64,000 nt of DNA from Chondromyces crocatus (GCF_001189295.1 NZ_CP012159.1:4790525-4854524); one strand, 5' to 3'; shown: positions 37,997 through 47,634, counted from the stretch's first letter. Program-made: numbers and translations. The notes: generated by a model not told the origin, from the sequence alone.

Positions 37997-38395
37997 GTGA
38001 CGAAGATATCCAGTGAGCAAGCAAGAGACGAGATAGCGCTTCGTTTCCAGGAGTGGTCCAGAGCAGTGGGGGAGGCAAAAGATTATGAATTTCTTTCCGA
38101 GCTGCTCTCGGATGATTGGGTCTATACCGACTTTACCGGCACGAGTCGCGGTAAGCGTGATTATATCGCATTCGTCGACGGTATGGCATCTTATGAGCAA
38201 AGCATGCAGCGTCTCGATGCGCGTCTGGTCCGGGACGATCTGGTGATTGCCAGCGGTGTCTACCGGGCGCGCGCTGCACTGAAGAGCGGGCTGGAAGCCG
38301 ATAACACAATCGCATTCAGCTCGGTGTGGGAGCGCGACGGTCATGTGTGGCGGTGCCTGCTCACCCACACGACCCGGGTCATCCCGCCTCCCTGA
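37997..38395 (+). CDS. SnoaL/DUF4440-like (NTF2-fold) protein
   Basis: A 132-residue soluble protein. FLSELLSDDWVYTDFTGTSRGK and a final VWERDGHVWRCLLTHTTRVI give the short alpha+beta cone pattern of DUF4440/SnoaL-like proteins. A GTG start is chosen because AGGAGG lies six bases upstream; the 88-base gap to the PKS and common direction suggest one transcript. Family members include polyketide cyclases and isomerases as well as non-enzymes, so it may act on the released beta-keto product. This is inference. Confidence 0.75.
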   Translation: MTKISSEQARDEIALRFQEWSRAVGEAKDYEFLSELLSDDWVYTDFTGTSRGKRDYIAFVDGMASYEQSMQRLDARLVRDDLVIASGVYRARAALKSGLEADNTIAFSSVWERDGHVWRCLLTHTTRVIPPP

Positions 38396-38652
38396 GCGTG
38401 CCTGCACGAGTGGCATCGGCGAGGTGTCGATGACAAGAGGGGCGCCGGAAGCTCGGGATCGAGGGGGGGGTCGAGTCCGCCCGATTTCATGGCCTCAGCG
38501 GTGTTTCTTCGACGAACGGTGTATCCTGGAGCGTTCATCGGTCGCTGCGTCTCGCCAGGCGTGTTTCTACGCAGCACCGGAACGGATTGACACGGATCCC
38601 GCTTGGAGTAGCGTCCACAGGGTCGTCGCGTCCACGTCTACCAGGAACCCCC

Positions 38653-41600
38653 ATGGATCTTCGTCGATTTTTGGAGCAGGCGGTCCAGCTTTCATCGGTG
38701 CTGTCGAGAATTCACCAGGCAGGCTCCCTGCATCTGGAGATTCAACCCTCGAACATCGTGGTGAGCCCGGAGACCGGTGAGATCGAACTGCGAGGCAGCC
38801 AGGTCGCAGGAGGCATTAGCCCGGACGCTCCCGACGAGCTGAGGGTGAGCCCGGCCTCGTTGCCCTACATCGCTCCCGAGCGGACGGGACGCATCGACCA
38901 GGCGATCGATCAACGGAGCGACCTGTACTCGCTCGGGGTGACCCTCTACGAGCTGCTCTCGGAGAAGCTGCCGTTTGAGGCAGAAGATGCTCCGGGCTGG
39001 GTGCATTGCCACGTTGCAAGGGCGCCGACGCCTCTCAAGGAGGTGGTGCCGGAGGTGCCCGTCATCGTGGCGGACATCATCATGAAGTTGCTCGAGAAGG
39101 CTCCGGAGGGGCGCTACCAGACGGCAGTGGGCCTGGGCGTCGATCTTCGACGATGCCTCACGAGTCTGGACGCGCGGGGCGTCGTTGAGCCTTTCCAGCT
39201 TGGCACCCTTGACATGTCGGAGAAGCTTCAGATCCCGACGAAGCTCTATGGTCGAGCGCGAGAGCGCACCACCTTGCTGGAAGCATTCGAGCGGGTGGTG
39301 GCCACGGGGGCAGCCGAGCTGGTGCTCGTGGCCGGCTACTCCGGTATCGGAAAGACCTCGCTGGTCCGAGAGGTACAGATACCGATCGTCCGTGAGCGTG
39401 GCAATTTCATCTCGGGAAAGTTCGAGCAGCTCCAGCGCGACATTCCCTATCGGACGATTTCTCAGTCATTTGGTGAATTCGTTCGCCAGCTCTTGGCCGA
39501 GAGCCCCGAGGCACTGGCCGGCTGGGCAAAGCGACTGACGGATGCGCTCGGAGCGAATGGGCGCCTCATCACGGACGTCATCCCGCAGCTGTCGGTCGTC
39601 ATCGGCGAGCAACCCCCTGTTCCTCCGCTTCCGGCGGCCGAGGCACAGAGCCGATTCCTCCGTGTGTTTCAGGCCTTCGTTGGTGCGGTGGCTCGTCGCA
39701 AGCATCCCCTGGTGCTCTTCATCGACGACTTGCAGTGGGCGGACCCCGCGAGCTTGAAGCTTCTGCGCCATCTGATTGCTGCTCCGGAGTCCAGGCATTT
39801 GCTCGTCATCGGGGCATATCGTGACAACGAGGTGAGTCCCTCGCACCCTTTGATGGAGGTTCTGGATGGCATCCGGGCGGTGGGTGCCAACATCTCCACC
39901 ATTTTTCTGGGTCCACTGCTCCACGAGCACCTCATGGCCCTCCTGATGGACACGCTTCATTGCGACGAGATGTATGCTGCGCCGCTCACAGGCTTGCTGG
40001 CCCAGAAGACTGGAGGGAATCCCTTCTTCGTAGGGCAGTTCTTGACGGAGCTTTATCGCAAGAAGCTGCTCCGGGTCGATCCGGTTCATAGCGCCTGGCG
40101 CTACGACATCGAGGAGATCGAAGCCGAAGAGCTGACCGAGAACGTCGTCGATCTGGTGCTGGGCCGCCTGAAGCGCCTGGCACCGGAGACACAGCGGGTC
40201 CTCACGCTGGCCGCTTGCATTGGAAGTCGCATCGAAGCCGATGTCCTGGCCAGTCTCCATGGTCAATCCCCCCAGAAGACACACGCGGACCTGGCCCCAG
40301 CCATTCGCGAGGGCCTCGTGGCGCGCAGGGGGGGAACCTACAAGTTTCTCCATGACCGGGTGCAGCAAGCTGCCTACATGCTCATCCCGCGTGACAAGCG
40401 TGCCGAGATGCATTTGCGGGTCGGGCGGCTCTTTCTGATCCAGACCCCCGAGAACGCGCTCGAAAATCGCCTGTTCGAGATCACGAACCAGCTCAACATC
40501 GGTGTTTCGCTCATCACCGATCCGGACGAACAGCGTCGCGTGGCTTCTTTGAACCTGGGCGCTGGCAAGAAGGCAAAGACATCAGGAGCCTATGGCGCAG
40601 CGGTCGGCTACTTCACCTCCGGTGTTGCGCTCATCAAGGATGACTGGACCGATGACGACGACTTTGCGTTCACGCTTTATGTGGAGCTCGCCGATAGCAC
40701 TTGTTTGAATGGTGATTTCGAGCGTGCCGCCGAGCTGTGTTCGCTGTTGTTGGAGCGTGCGAAGGAAAGGCTCCACCGTGTCGCGGCGTACAGGATTCAG
40801 ATGCAGATCCACACGACGCGCTCGGAGCACGAGCAGTGCATCGAGGTCGGCCTGAAGTGCCTCTCGCTGCTCGGCCTCGAGTTGCACCGCCGTCCGAGCG
40901 ATGAGGAGGTGATGTCGGAACTGCACCGAGTGCGAGAGGCACTCCGGCACCGCTCCTTGGCGGACGTCCTGGAGCAGCCGCGAATGACGGACCCGTTGAC
41001 CGCGACCCTCATGGGAGCGATAGCAGTCATGTTCCCGTCGACGTTCTATCTGGACCCGACCCTCAATGACTTGCTGGTGTGCCAGATGGTCCAGCTCAGC
41101 CTGCAGCACGGGACTGCGGACACGACGGGTATGGGCTTCGTGAGCCTCGCAAGGATGTTCTGCTTGCGGCTCGGCGCCTTCGAGGAAGGGGACAACCTCG
41201 GAAAGCTCGGGTACGACCTCGTCGAGAAGTGGAACGTGGTCGCCTACAAGCCCGAAGTTGCGAACATGTATTCATCCGGAATATCGATCTGGAGACATCA
41301 TGTGGACACCTTCGTCGAGTACGCACGCCATGGCATCCGCGCCGCCAATGATATCGGCAGCTCGACGTGGGGGAGCTTCAATCACCTCCAGCTCGTCCTA
41401 GCTCAAATTGTGCGCGGCGATCCCCTCGATGAGGTGCGCAAGGCGAGCGTTGCGGCCCTCGATTACATCTCGAAGGCGAAGATAGCCTTTGCTGCGGATG
41501 CAGTGGTCAGCATGCAGAGGTTCGTCCAGGCGATGCGTGGAGCGTCGGATCACCTGGGGACCCTCGACGGCGAAGGGTTCGAGGAGCGGGCTTTCGAAGA

Positions 41601-42837
41601 GCACCTGGAGAAGGAGAGCTTCCCGACCGTCAAGCTCTTCTACTACAACATGAAGGTCCAGGAGCGTTTCCTGGCGGGTAACTTCGCCGAGTCCTTCGCC
41701 GCCGCGGAGGCCGCGGAGCGGAACATCGACGGCGGCAACGGCATGATGACGCTGGCCGAGTACTATTACTACGCGGCTCTTGCCAGGGCTGCTCATCATG
41801 CTGAGGCCTCGGCGGAGGTGCAGGCCGATATCCGGCGTGCGCTGGTCGAGTATGTCGAGCGCCTGCGGGTGTGGGCCGAGAACTGTCCGGATAATTTTGC
41901 CGGCAAACACGCCCTGGTCTCGGCAGAGATCGCGAGGATCGAGGAGAGATTCTCCGACGCTGCCGAGCTTTATGACCGCGCAATCGCATTGTTCCGACGG
42001 AGTAGGTTCGTCCATCAGGAGGCTCTGGCGAGTGAGTTTGCCGCGCGGTTCTACATGAGCCGTGGCTACACGGGGCTCCCCGGCCTGTACCTTCGGGAGG
42101 CGGTGGCCGGATACTCCCGCTGGGGGGCGAGCGCCAAGGTGCGCCAGCTCGAACAGCAATACGCCCTGGTTCTCGATCAAGAGCAGCGGCGGGCGACGAG
42201 CCACGGCGTGATGAAGATGGCTGCCGAAGCCGTGGACGCCCAGACGGCCGTGAAGGTGTCTCAAGCGCTCTCGGGCGACATGACGCCAGCGGAGATGATG
42301 GGGTCCTTGATGCGGCTCGTCGTCGAGCACGAGGGGGCAGAGCGATGCTGCTTGCTGCTCACGGGCGATGGGCTGCGACTGGTCGCTGAAGGGCTGGTGG
42401 GGAGAGAAGGCATCAACATCCGGGTCTTCGAGCGCGGTGCGGCACCTCCGGCGAACCGCATCCCGATGTCGATCATCAATTATGTGCAGCGGACACGAGA
42501 GCGCGTGCTGATCAGCAATCTCGCCGAGCGCAATGCCTTCGGTGCAGACGAATATCTCCTTCGTGAGCAGCCCAAGTCGGTTCTATGCCTGCCGTTGATG
42601 AGGAGTCCGGGCGAGGTTGGAGGTCTTCTGTATCTGGAGAACCGGCTGGTCCACGGCGCATTCATCTTGCGCCGCCTCTCCCTTCTCGAGTTCTTGGCGG
42701 CCCTGTCACTTCAGAACACTGTTCTGCGGGATGAACTGGCGCAGGAGAGCGCGAAACGGCGTCAGGCCGAGGACGCGCTTCAGCGCAACGAGAAGCTGTT
42801 GCAGGAGCTAGTGGAGTCGGCAGGCCCGACTATCTGA
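38653..42837 (+). CDS. Pseudokinase-AAA-TPR-GAF signalling protein lacking histidine kinase
   Basis: 1394 residues. Residues 1-175 are only the C-lobe of a Ser/Thr kinase: HLEIQPSN replaces HRDxKPxN (Asp to Glu29, Lys to Gln31), no DFG is seen, while YIAPERTGR and DQRSDLYSLGVTLYELL remain. An AAA_16 ATPase follows with GYSGIGKTS (Lys234) and LVLFIDDLQWAD (near 355). Helical repeats run to about 1180, a GAF domain covers about 1210-1355, and a coiled coil ends the protein. Full-length relatives (trifunctional kinase/ATPase/sensor histidine kinase) have the N-lobe and a PAS-histidine kinase tail, both missing here. Strong hairpins follow the stop. It may regulate the upstream cluster. Confidence 0.88.
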   Translation: MDLRRFLEQAVQLSSVLSRIHQAGSLHLEIQPSNIVVSPETGEIELRGSQVAGGISPDAPDELRVSPASLPYIAPERTGRIDQAIDQRSDLYSLGVTLYELLSEKLPFEAEDAPGWVHCHVARAPTPLKEVVPEVPVIVADIIMKLLEKAPEGRYQTAVGLGVDLRRCLTSLDARGVVEPFQLGTLDMSEKLQIPTKLYGRARERTTLLEAFERVVATGAAELVLVAGYSGIGKTSLVREVQIPIVRERGNFISGKFEQLQRDIPYRTISQSFGEFVRQLLAESPEALAGWAKRLTDALGANGRLITDVIPQLSVVIGEQPPVPPLPAAEAQSRFLRVFQAFVGAVARRKHPLVLFIDDLQWADPASLKLLRHLIAAPESRHLLVIGAYRDNEVSPSHPLMEVLDGIRAVGANISTIFLGPLLHEHLMALLMDTLHCDEMYAAPLTGLLAQKTGGNPFFVGQFLTELYRKKLLRVDPVHSAWRYDIEEIEAEELTENVVDLVLGRLKRLAPETQRVLTLAACIGSRIEADVLASLHGQSPQKTHADLAPAIREGLVARRGGTYKFLHDRVQQAAYMLIPRDKRAEMHLRVGRLFLIQTPENALENRLFEITNQLNIGVSLITDPDEQRRVASLNLGAGKKAKTSGAYGAAVGYFTSGVALIKDDWTDDDDFAFTLYVELADSTCLNGDFERAAELCSLLLERAKERLHRVAAYRIQMQIHTTRSEHEQCIEVGLKCLSLLGLELHRRPSDEEVMSELHRVREALRHRSLADVLEQPRMTDPLTATLMGAIAVMFPSTFYLDPTLNDLLVCQMVQLSLQHGTADTTGMGFVSLARMFCLRLGAFEEGDNLGKLGYDLVEKWNVVAYKPEVANMYSSGISIWRHHVDTFVEYARHGIRAANDIGSSTWGSFNHLQLVLAQIVRGDPLDEVRKASVAALDYISKAKIAFAADAVVSMQRFVQAMRGASDHLGTLDGEGFEERAFEEHLEKESFPTVKLFYYNMKVQERFLAGNFAESFAAAEAAERNIDGGNGMMTLAEYYYYAALARAAHHAEASAEVQADIRRALVEYVERLRVWAENCPDNFAGKHALVSAEIARIEERFSDAAELYDRAIALFRRSRFVHQEALASEFAARFYMSRGYTGLPGLYLREAVAGYSRWGASAKVRQLEQQYALVLDQEQRRATSHGVMKMAAEAVDAQTAVKVSQALSGDMTPAEMMGSLMRLVVEHEGAERCCLLLTGDGLRLVAEGLVGREGINIRVFERGAAPPANRIPMSIINYVQRTRERVLISNLAERNAFGADEYLLREQPKSVLCLPLMRSPGEVGGLLYLENRLVHGAFILRRLSLLEFLAALSLQNTVLRDELAQESAKRRQAEDALQRNEKLLQELVESAGPTI

Positions 42838-42838
42838 G

Positions 42839-42900
42839 CGCCAGGGCGATCTGCGCCCTGGCGGGACCCCGATGAGCCCCAGGGGAGGGGCTCGTCGGGG
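42839..42900. terminator. Two strong GC hairpins after the signalling gene
   Basis: CGCCAGGGCG (42839-42848) pairs perfectly with CGCCCTGGCG (42854-42863). CCCCGATGAGCCCC (42867-42880) pairs with GGGGCTCGTCGGGG (42887-42900) with one G-U pair. They lie between converging genes and can terminate both. Confidence 0.75.
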
Positions 42901-42923
42901 CCTGTTGCGGCGTCAGGTTGGCG

Positions 42924-44201
42924 TCAGGGGCCCACGTGGCCGGGAGGTTCCCCCATGAACAGCCTGGCTACCCAGTCGGTGAGCGCCGTTCCGCTCACCG
43001 TGGTGCTGTAAAAGCCATTGCCACCGAGATACGTGTGGGTCGTGCTGTCGATGAAGTACGTCGCCCAGGAGGCGGAGTCGCTCAGGTGATTCTGCCGTAG
43101 GTCCTCCAGCCCTTGCGCATAGGTAGCGCTGGACATGCTCGACGGGAGACCATCGATGCTGGCACAGTTGTTCTGGCCGAAGCTGAAGAACGTGCGGATC
43201 GTGTTGTCTTTGTCGGAGGAGATGAGGCCCAGCCTTGCGTCCGGATACTTGGCACCGAGGTGAGAAGCCAGGTTGACGATGCCTCCACCATTGGCTGTGC
43301 TGCAATCGGCGCAGTCGGTCGGGAAAGAGCCATCGAGGTTCCACAGATCCCGCCAGCGCTTCTGGAGGCACGGTGCCATGTAAGTGTCGGCCATGGGCGG
43401 TCCCGAGTCATCGAGGAGTGCGACGGGGTGCGGACAGAAGGCCTGAGCGACGCGATCGTAATTGAAGGCAGCGCCGAAGCCGCCTGCACTCGCGCCAGTG
43501 AGCAGCACCTGCGTCACCTCCGTGAAGGTCGGGACGATGCGCTGGAGATAGTGGCCGATGTTCGCGTATCCCACGAAGGACTGATTCTGTGGAGCCGCGA
43601 TGCCGGGCACATTCTGACCGGTGGCGTTGCCGGCATGCACGTCACCCGTGCAATAGGGAACGAACACCATGTTCCAGTCGCGCACCGGGTTGTCGGCATT
43701 GCTGCTGCTGAGGATTCCCCCTGGGCCGTTTCCGCCCCTCCAGCTATTGAAATTCTGCTCGCTGTACGAGCTGGGGTTCGCGAGGCAGGTCGACGTGTTG
43801 AAGCACGCTCCGCCGCCTTCGAGGAAGATGACCAGTTTGTCCGAGGCCGGATTCAGCTTCACACCGAAGCCCGTCGATGAGCGGTTACGGCATCTGGCCT
43901 CGGGGACGCTCACCCAGGTCCAGGCTCCGGCCGTCGCGGTGATCGGTTCCCCATTGAAGGGTCCCTCTGGCGTGCAAGCCGGGCCTCCGCCGGCTTCTCC
44001 TCCCTCTCCCCCTGCCCCACCCCCCCCTCCGTGACCCCCCTCGCCGGCCCCACCTGAACCAGGCCCGCCTTCGTCAGTACCCCCTTCGCCACCACCTGGA
44101 TTCGGTCCGTCGGGGGGACGAATGACGGATCCATCTCCACAGGCGAGTGCAGCAAGTGAAAGGACGAGCAAGCATCCGAGTCTGGGAGAGGGAGCAAGCA
44201 T
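42924..44201 (-). CDS. Pectinacetylesterase-family lipoprotein
   Basis: 425 residues. A signal peptide with lipobox LAAC-like (SLAALAC) is followed by a Gly/Glu-rich linker of about 50 residues. The serine hydrolase core contains FLEGGGACFN, the nucleophile motif TGASAGGFGA, and the downstream SDKDNTIR and STTHTYLGG, which fit the Asp and His. This is the PAE family that removes acetyl groups from pectin; bacterial members also act on other acyl esters (Notum-like). The start at 44201 gives the signal peptide; an upstream in-frame extension is Arg-rich. It is divergent from a TetR regulator. Confidence 0.88.
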   Translation of the reverse strand: MLAPSPRLGCLLVLSLAALACGDGSVIRPPDGPNPGGGEGGTDEGGPGSGGAGEGGHGGGGGAGGEGGEAGGGPACTPEGPFNGEPITATAGAWTWVSVPEARCRNRSSTGFGVKLNPASDKLVIFLEGGGACFNTSTCLANPSSYSEQNFNSWRGGNGPGGILSSSNADNPVRDWNMVFVPYCTGDVHAGNATGQNVPGIAAPQNQSFVGYANIGHYLQRIVPTFTEVTQVLLTGASAGGFGAAFNYDRVAQAFCPHPVALLDDSGPPMADTYMAPCLQKRWRDLWNLDGSFPTDCADCSTANGGGIVNLASHLGAKYPDARLGLISSDKDNTIRTFFSFGQNNCASIDGLPSSMSSATYAQGLEDLRQNHLSDSASWATYFIDSTTHTYLGGNGFYSTTVSGTALTDWVARLFMGEPPGHVGP

Positions 44202-44316
44202 GTACGGGATGCTAGGACAGCGCAGGAGCGCCCTCAACGGAGCGTGATCAGGTCGGAAAATTCCGCTTCCGAGCCAGTCTCGTGCAGCCCGTCCCTGCAG
44301 AGAGCTTGCGACCCGG

Positions 44317-44343
44317 CGTGAATCAGACCGAGGATCATTCACG
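44317..44343. promoter_or_regulatory. Inverted repeat upstream of a TetR gene
   Basis: CGTGAAT (44317-44323) and ATTCACG (44337-44343) are perfect inverted arms spaced by 14 bases, ending two bases before the TetR start codon. The layout suggests an operator for autoregulation. Confidence 0.45.
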
Positions 44344-44345
44344 TC

Positions 44346-44945
44346 ATGGCGCAGGACCCGAACATGGTGAGCGAGCGGCGTCGACGCATCCTCTGCGCTA
44401 CCGAGCGTCTGCTGGAGCGCTATGGCCCCGGCAAGACGACGATCGCCGACATCGCCCGCGAGGCCGAGGTCGCCGTGGGAACCGTCTACCTCGAGTTCGA
44501 GTCGAAGGATGCGATCATCCAGGAGATCTCCAGTGCTCGCTACTGCGCAGTGCTGGACGCCATGAGAACCGCGGCCGCGCGACCAGGGGGCTCATCGGCC
44601 GATCGCCTGCGTGCTGCGCTCGACGCCCGTGTCGGCGCCTTTCTCAAGACTGCCGCAGACGGCGGCCATGCCACCGAGCTGCTCCACTGCCCGAGCCGCG
44701 CCGTCCAGGCGGCGCACGAGCGCTTTTGTCGAGCCGAGCGTGCCCTGCTGGGGGGACTGCTCCATGAGGGGGTGAGTGCAGGCGAGTTCGACGCAGCGGA
44801 CGTGGATCTAGTCGCTCGCACTCTCCTGCGGGCCTACGCTTGTTTCTCACCTCCGGGACTCTTCGCCACGCCTCTGGAGGCGGTCCCTGCTCAGCTGGAG
44901 GCCATGCATCGGCTCGTCCTCCGCGGTCTCCTCCGTCGCCCCTGA
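44346..44945 (+). CDS. TetR-family regulator
   Basis: A 199-residue regulator. The N-terminal helix-turn-helix is ILCATERLLERYGPGKTTI, then IAREAEVAVGTVYLEFESKD (residues about 14-55). The remainder is a helical ligand domain without a recognisable subfamily. It is divergent from the esterase lipoprotein with 144 bases between; an inverted repeat touches its start. Confidence 0.9.
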   Translation: MAQDPNMVSERRRRILCATERLLERYGPGKTTIADIAREAEVAVGTVYLEFESKDAIIQEISSARYCAVLDAMRTAAARPGGSSADRLRAALDARVGAFLKTAADGGHATELLHCPSRAVQAAHERFCRAERALLGGLLHEGVSAGEFDAADVDLVARTLLRAYACFSPPGLFATPLEAVPAQLEAMHRLVLRGLLRRP

Positions 44946-45002
44946 GCTCGTCGACGGCCCACTACGGGTCGCTCGACGGCCAAGGGAAGTGAGACCTCTG
45001 CC

Positions 45003-45030
45003 TTGACGGAGCGGTGAGCGAATTTAGTTT
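45003..45030 (+). promoter_or_regulatory. Promoter candidate for lon
   Basis: TTGACG, a 16-base spacer and TAGTTT resemble vegetative -35 and -10 boxes, about 115 bases upstream of the lon start. The -10 match is moderate. Confidence 0.3.
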
Positions 45031-45146
45031 CTGTTCACGGATTCACGGAAGGCGCTACTCGCATACGGCGACGATCTCCTTCCAAGAGCCTCTTCACAGG
45101 TGGTCACGGCCCATCTGCCGTCCGCCCAGAACCAGAAGGTGTGCCC

Positions 45147-47576
45147 ATGAGCCAGCTCCGCGGAGGCGGCGTCGTGCCGCGCTCTCCTTTCCCGCTTCTC
45201 CCTCTGCGCACCGGGGCTCTCTTCCCCGGCACGTCCATCACTCTCCCCGTCGGGCGCAGCCGCTCGGTGGCGCTGCTTGCTGACATCAAGGCGGGGGCGA
45301 TCATCGGGATCGTGGCCCAGCGGGATCCGCGGGTCGAGGATCCTGGCCGAGAGGACCTGCACGACCTCGGCGTCTTCGCTCGCGTCGTCGACGTCGCCCG
45401 CGTCGCAAACGGGGGATACCGGCTGACGATCGAAGGCCTGGATCGGATGGTTCTCACGGCCCTCGTGCAGCATGATCCTTACTGGCTGGCCGAAGGCAGC
45501 ATCGCGCCGGAGTACGCAGGCGATGCTGAAGAGGCGCGTGTGCTGGCGGCTTCTCTCCGAGAACGGGCCCGAGAGCTGGGGCCCCAGCTCGGGTCGAACC
45601 TGGCCGACGTCGCGGCAGCCAAGGCGGAGCCCGGGGTCTACGCCGATCTGATCGCTGCAGCCCTCGGGATGAGCACGGAAAAAGAGCTGCAGGTCCTGTC
45701 GGAGCTCCGGATCGGGCCCCGTCTGGCGCTGGTGGCGGAGCTTCTCAACGAGGCCGTCCATCTCGCCGAGCTGAAGCGAAAGGCGGATGCGGATGTGCGC
45801 AAGGAGCTGGGCAAGAACCAGCGAGATGCCATCTTGCGCGAGCAGATCCGGGCCCTGCAGCGGCAGCTCGGCGATGGTGACGAAGAGGACGAACTCTCCA
45901 ATTTGCGACGGCGCCTCGACGAGGCGGGCCTCCCCGAAGAGGCGCGCGCGACAGCCGATCGCGAGCTACGACGCCTGGAGAGCATCGCGCCCCAGCAGGC
46001 GGAGCATCACGTGATCCGGACGTACCTGGAATGGATCGCCGACCTCCCGTGGACGCAGAGGGCTCCTGCCCGTGGAGGCGAGCAACGAACGCAGGCGGCG
46101 TCAGGGCCTGACCTCGACGCCGTCGCCGCGAAGCTGGACGAGGACCACCGCGGCCTGGAGGACGTCAAACGCCGCATCCTCGAGCATATGGCCGTGCTCA
46201 AGCTAGCCGGTAAGACGCGAGCCACCATCCTGTGCCTGGCAGGACCGCCTGGGGTAGGGAAGACCTCTCTCGGGCAGTCCATCGCTGACGCTACTGGCCG
46301 CCCGCTGGTGCGCATCTCGCTGGGAGGCGTCCATGACGAGTCGGAGCTGCGAGGTCACCGGCGCACTTACGTCGGCGCACTTCCGGGCCGCGTGATCCAT
46401 GCCATGAAGAAGGCGAAGGTGAAGAACCCCGTGGTGCTGCTCGACGAGATCGACAAGCTCGGGACGAGTTACCGGGGATCACCCGAGGCTGCCCTGCTGG
46501 AGATCCTCGATCCGGAGCAGAACAAGACCTTCCAGGACCACTACCTGGAGCTCCCCTTCGATCTCTCCGAGGTGCTGTTCGTCTGCACGGCCAATGATCT
46601 CTCCACCCTCTCGGCGCCTCTACGAGACCGCCTGGAGATCATCGAAATCAGCGGTTACACGGCCGACGAAAAGGTGGCCATCGCCCGATCACATCTGATT
46701 CCGAAGCACCTCAAGGAGCACGCCATCGACCCTGGGGCGCTCACGATCACCGACGCTGCCCTCGGGGTGATCCTCCGAGACTACACCCGGGAAGCTGGCG
46801 TCAGGCAGCTCGGCCGCGAACTCACCAAGCTCTGCAGGGCGCTGGCTCTGGAGGTCGCCCGAGCGTCCGATGGGAAGCTGCCGCGCATGCACGTGGACGT
46901 CGACGATCTCCCCAAGTACCTGGGCAAAGCGCGATTCTTCAGCGAAGTTGCAGAACGCACGCAGGTCCCCGGCGTGGCCACAGGTCTGGCGTGGACGCCG
47001 GTCGGCGGAGACATCCTGTTCATCGAGACGTCACGGATGCCAGGGAAGGGGCGACTGGAGATCACGGGGCAGCTCGGTGACGTCATGAAGGAGTCGGCCA
47101 AGGCTGCGCTCACCTATGTGCGCAGCCATGCCGAGCAGATCGGTGTCGACGTGGCGCAGCTGGAGCAGGAGGACTTGCACATTCACGTGCCCGCGGGTGG
47201 TGTCCCCAAGGATGGTCCCTCGGCAGGGGTCACCATGTTCACGGCGCTCACCTCACTGCTCTCGGGGCGGAAGGTGCGATCCGACACGGCGATGACCGGC
47301 GAATGCACCTTGCGCGGGCGCGTCCTCCCCGTGGGAGGGATCAAATCCAAGGTGCTTGCCGCCCACCGCGCTGGCATCTCCCGGGTGATCCTCCCTCAGA
47401 AGAACGCGCGTGATCTGGAGGACGTGCCGAAGGAGGTCCGCGATCAGCTCACAGTGATTCTGGTGGATGACATGAGCCAGGTGATCGCGGCGGCACTGGA
47501 TGCGACCCCCATGACGCCGACCGTAGGGGGTAGCATGATCGATCGAGACGGCCTGGACCCCACCGGCGCGACCTGA
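45147..47576 (+). CDS. lon: ATP-dependent protease Lon
   Basis: 809 residues, full length. The N-terminal LON substrate domain (FPLLPLRTGALFPGTSI) leads to a coiled-coil region (GKNQRDAILREQIRALQRQL), the AAA+ module (GPPGVGKTSLG; VLLDEIDKLG) and the C-terminal protease with Ser692 in KDGPSAGV and Lys735 in GGIKSKVLAAH. The catalytic dyad is intact. It degrades misfolded and regulatory proteins. Myxobacteria usually carry two Lon paralogues, one needed for development (LonD/BsgA); which this is cannot be told. The ATG at 45147 has AGAAGG seven bases upstream, and a GTG two codons earlier is possible. Confidence 0.96.
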   Translation: MSQLRGGGVVPRSPFPLLPLRTGALFPGTSITLPVGRSRSVALLADIKAGAIIGIVAQRDPRVEDPGREDLHDLGVFARVVDVARVANGGYRLTIEGLDRMVLTALVQHDPYWLAEGSIAPEYAGDAEEARVLAASLRERARELGPQLGSNLADVAAAKAEPGVYADLIAAALGMSTEKELQVLSELRIGPRLALVAELLNEAVHLAELKRKADADVRKELGKNQRDAILREQIRALQRQLGDGDEEDELSNLRRRLDEAGLPEEARATADRELRRLESIAPQQAEHHVIRTYLEWIADLPWTQRAPARGGEQRTQAASGPDLDAVAAKLDEDHRGLEDVKRRILEHMAVLKLAGKTRATILCLAGPPGVGKTSLGQSIADATGRPLVRISLGGVHDESELRGHRRTYVGALPGRVIHAMKKAKVKNPVVLLDEIDKLGTSYRGSPEAALLEILDPEQNKTFQDHYLELPFDLSEVLFVCTANDLSTLSAPLRDRLEIIEISGYTADEKVAIARSHLIPKHLKEHAIDPGALTITDAALGVILRDYTREAGVRQLGRELTKLCRALALEVARASDGKLPRMHVDVDDLPKYLGKARFFSEVAERTQVPGVATGLAWTPVGGDILFIETSRMPGKGRLEITGQLGDVMKESAKAALTYVRSHAEQIGVDVAQLEQEDLHIHVPAGGVPKDGPSAGVTMFTALTSLLSGRKVRSDTAMTGECTLRGRVLPVGGIKSKVLAAHRAGISRVILPQKNARDLEDVPKEVRDQLTVILVDDMSQVIAAALDATPMTPTVGGSMIDRDGLDPTGAT

Positions 47577-47597
47577 TCCGGTCCTCGCTCGACGAGG

Positions 47598-47626
47598 CGC
47601 CAGGGGCCCTCTTCCCGCCCCTGGCG
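47598..47626. terminator. GC hairpin between lon and the pullulanase gene
   Basis: CGCCAGGGGC (47598-47607) pairs perfectly with GCCCCTGGCG (47617-47626) over a 9-base loop. It lies in the 58-base gap between converging genes, followed by a short T-rich stretch on the plus strand. Confidence 0.7.
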
Positions 47627-47634
47627 TCGGGTCT

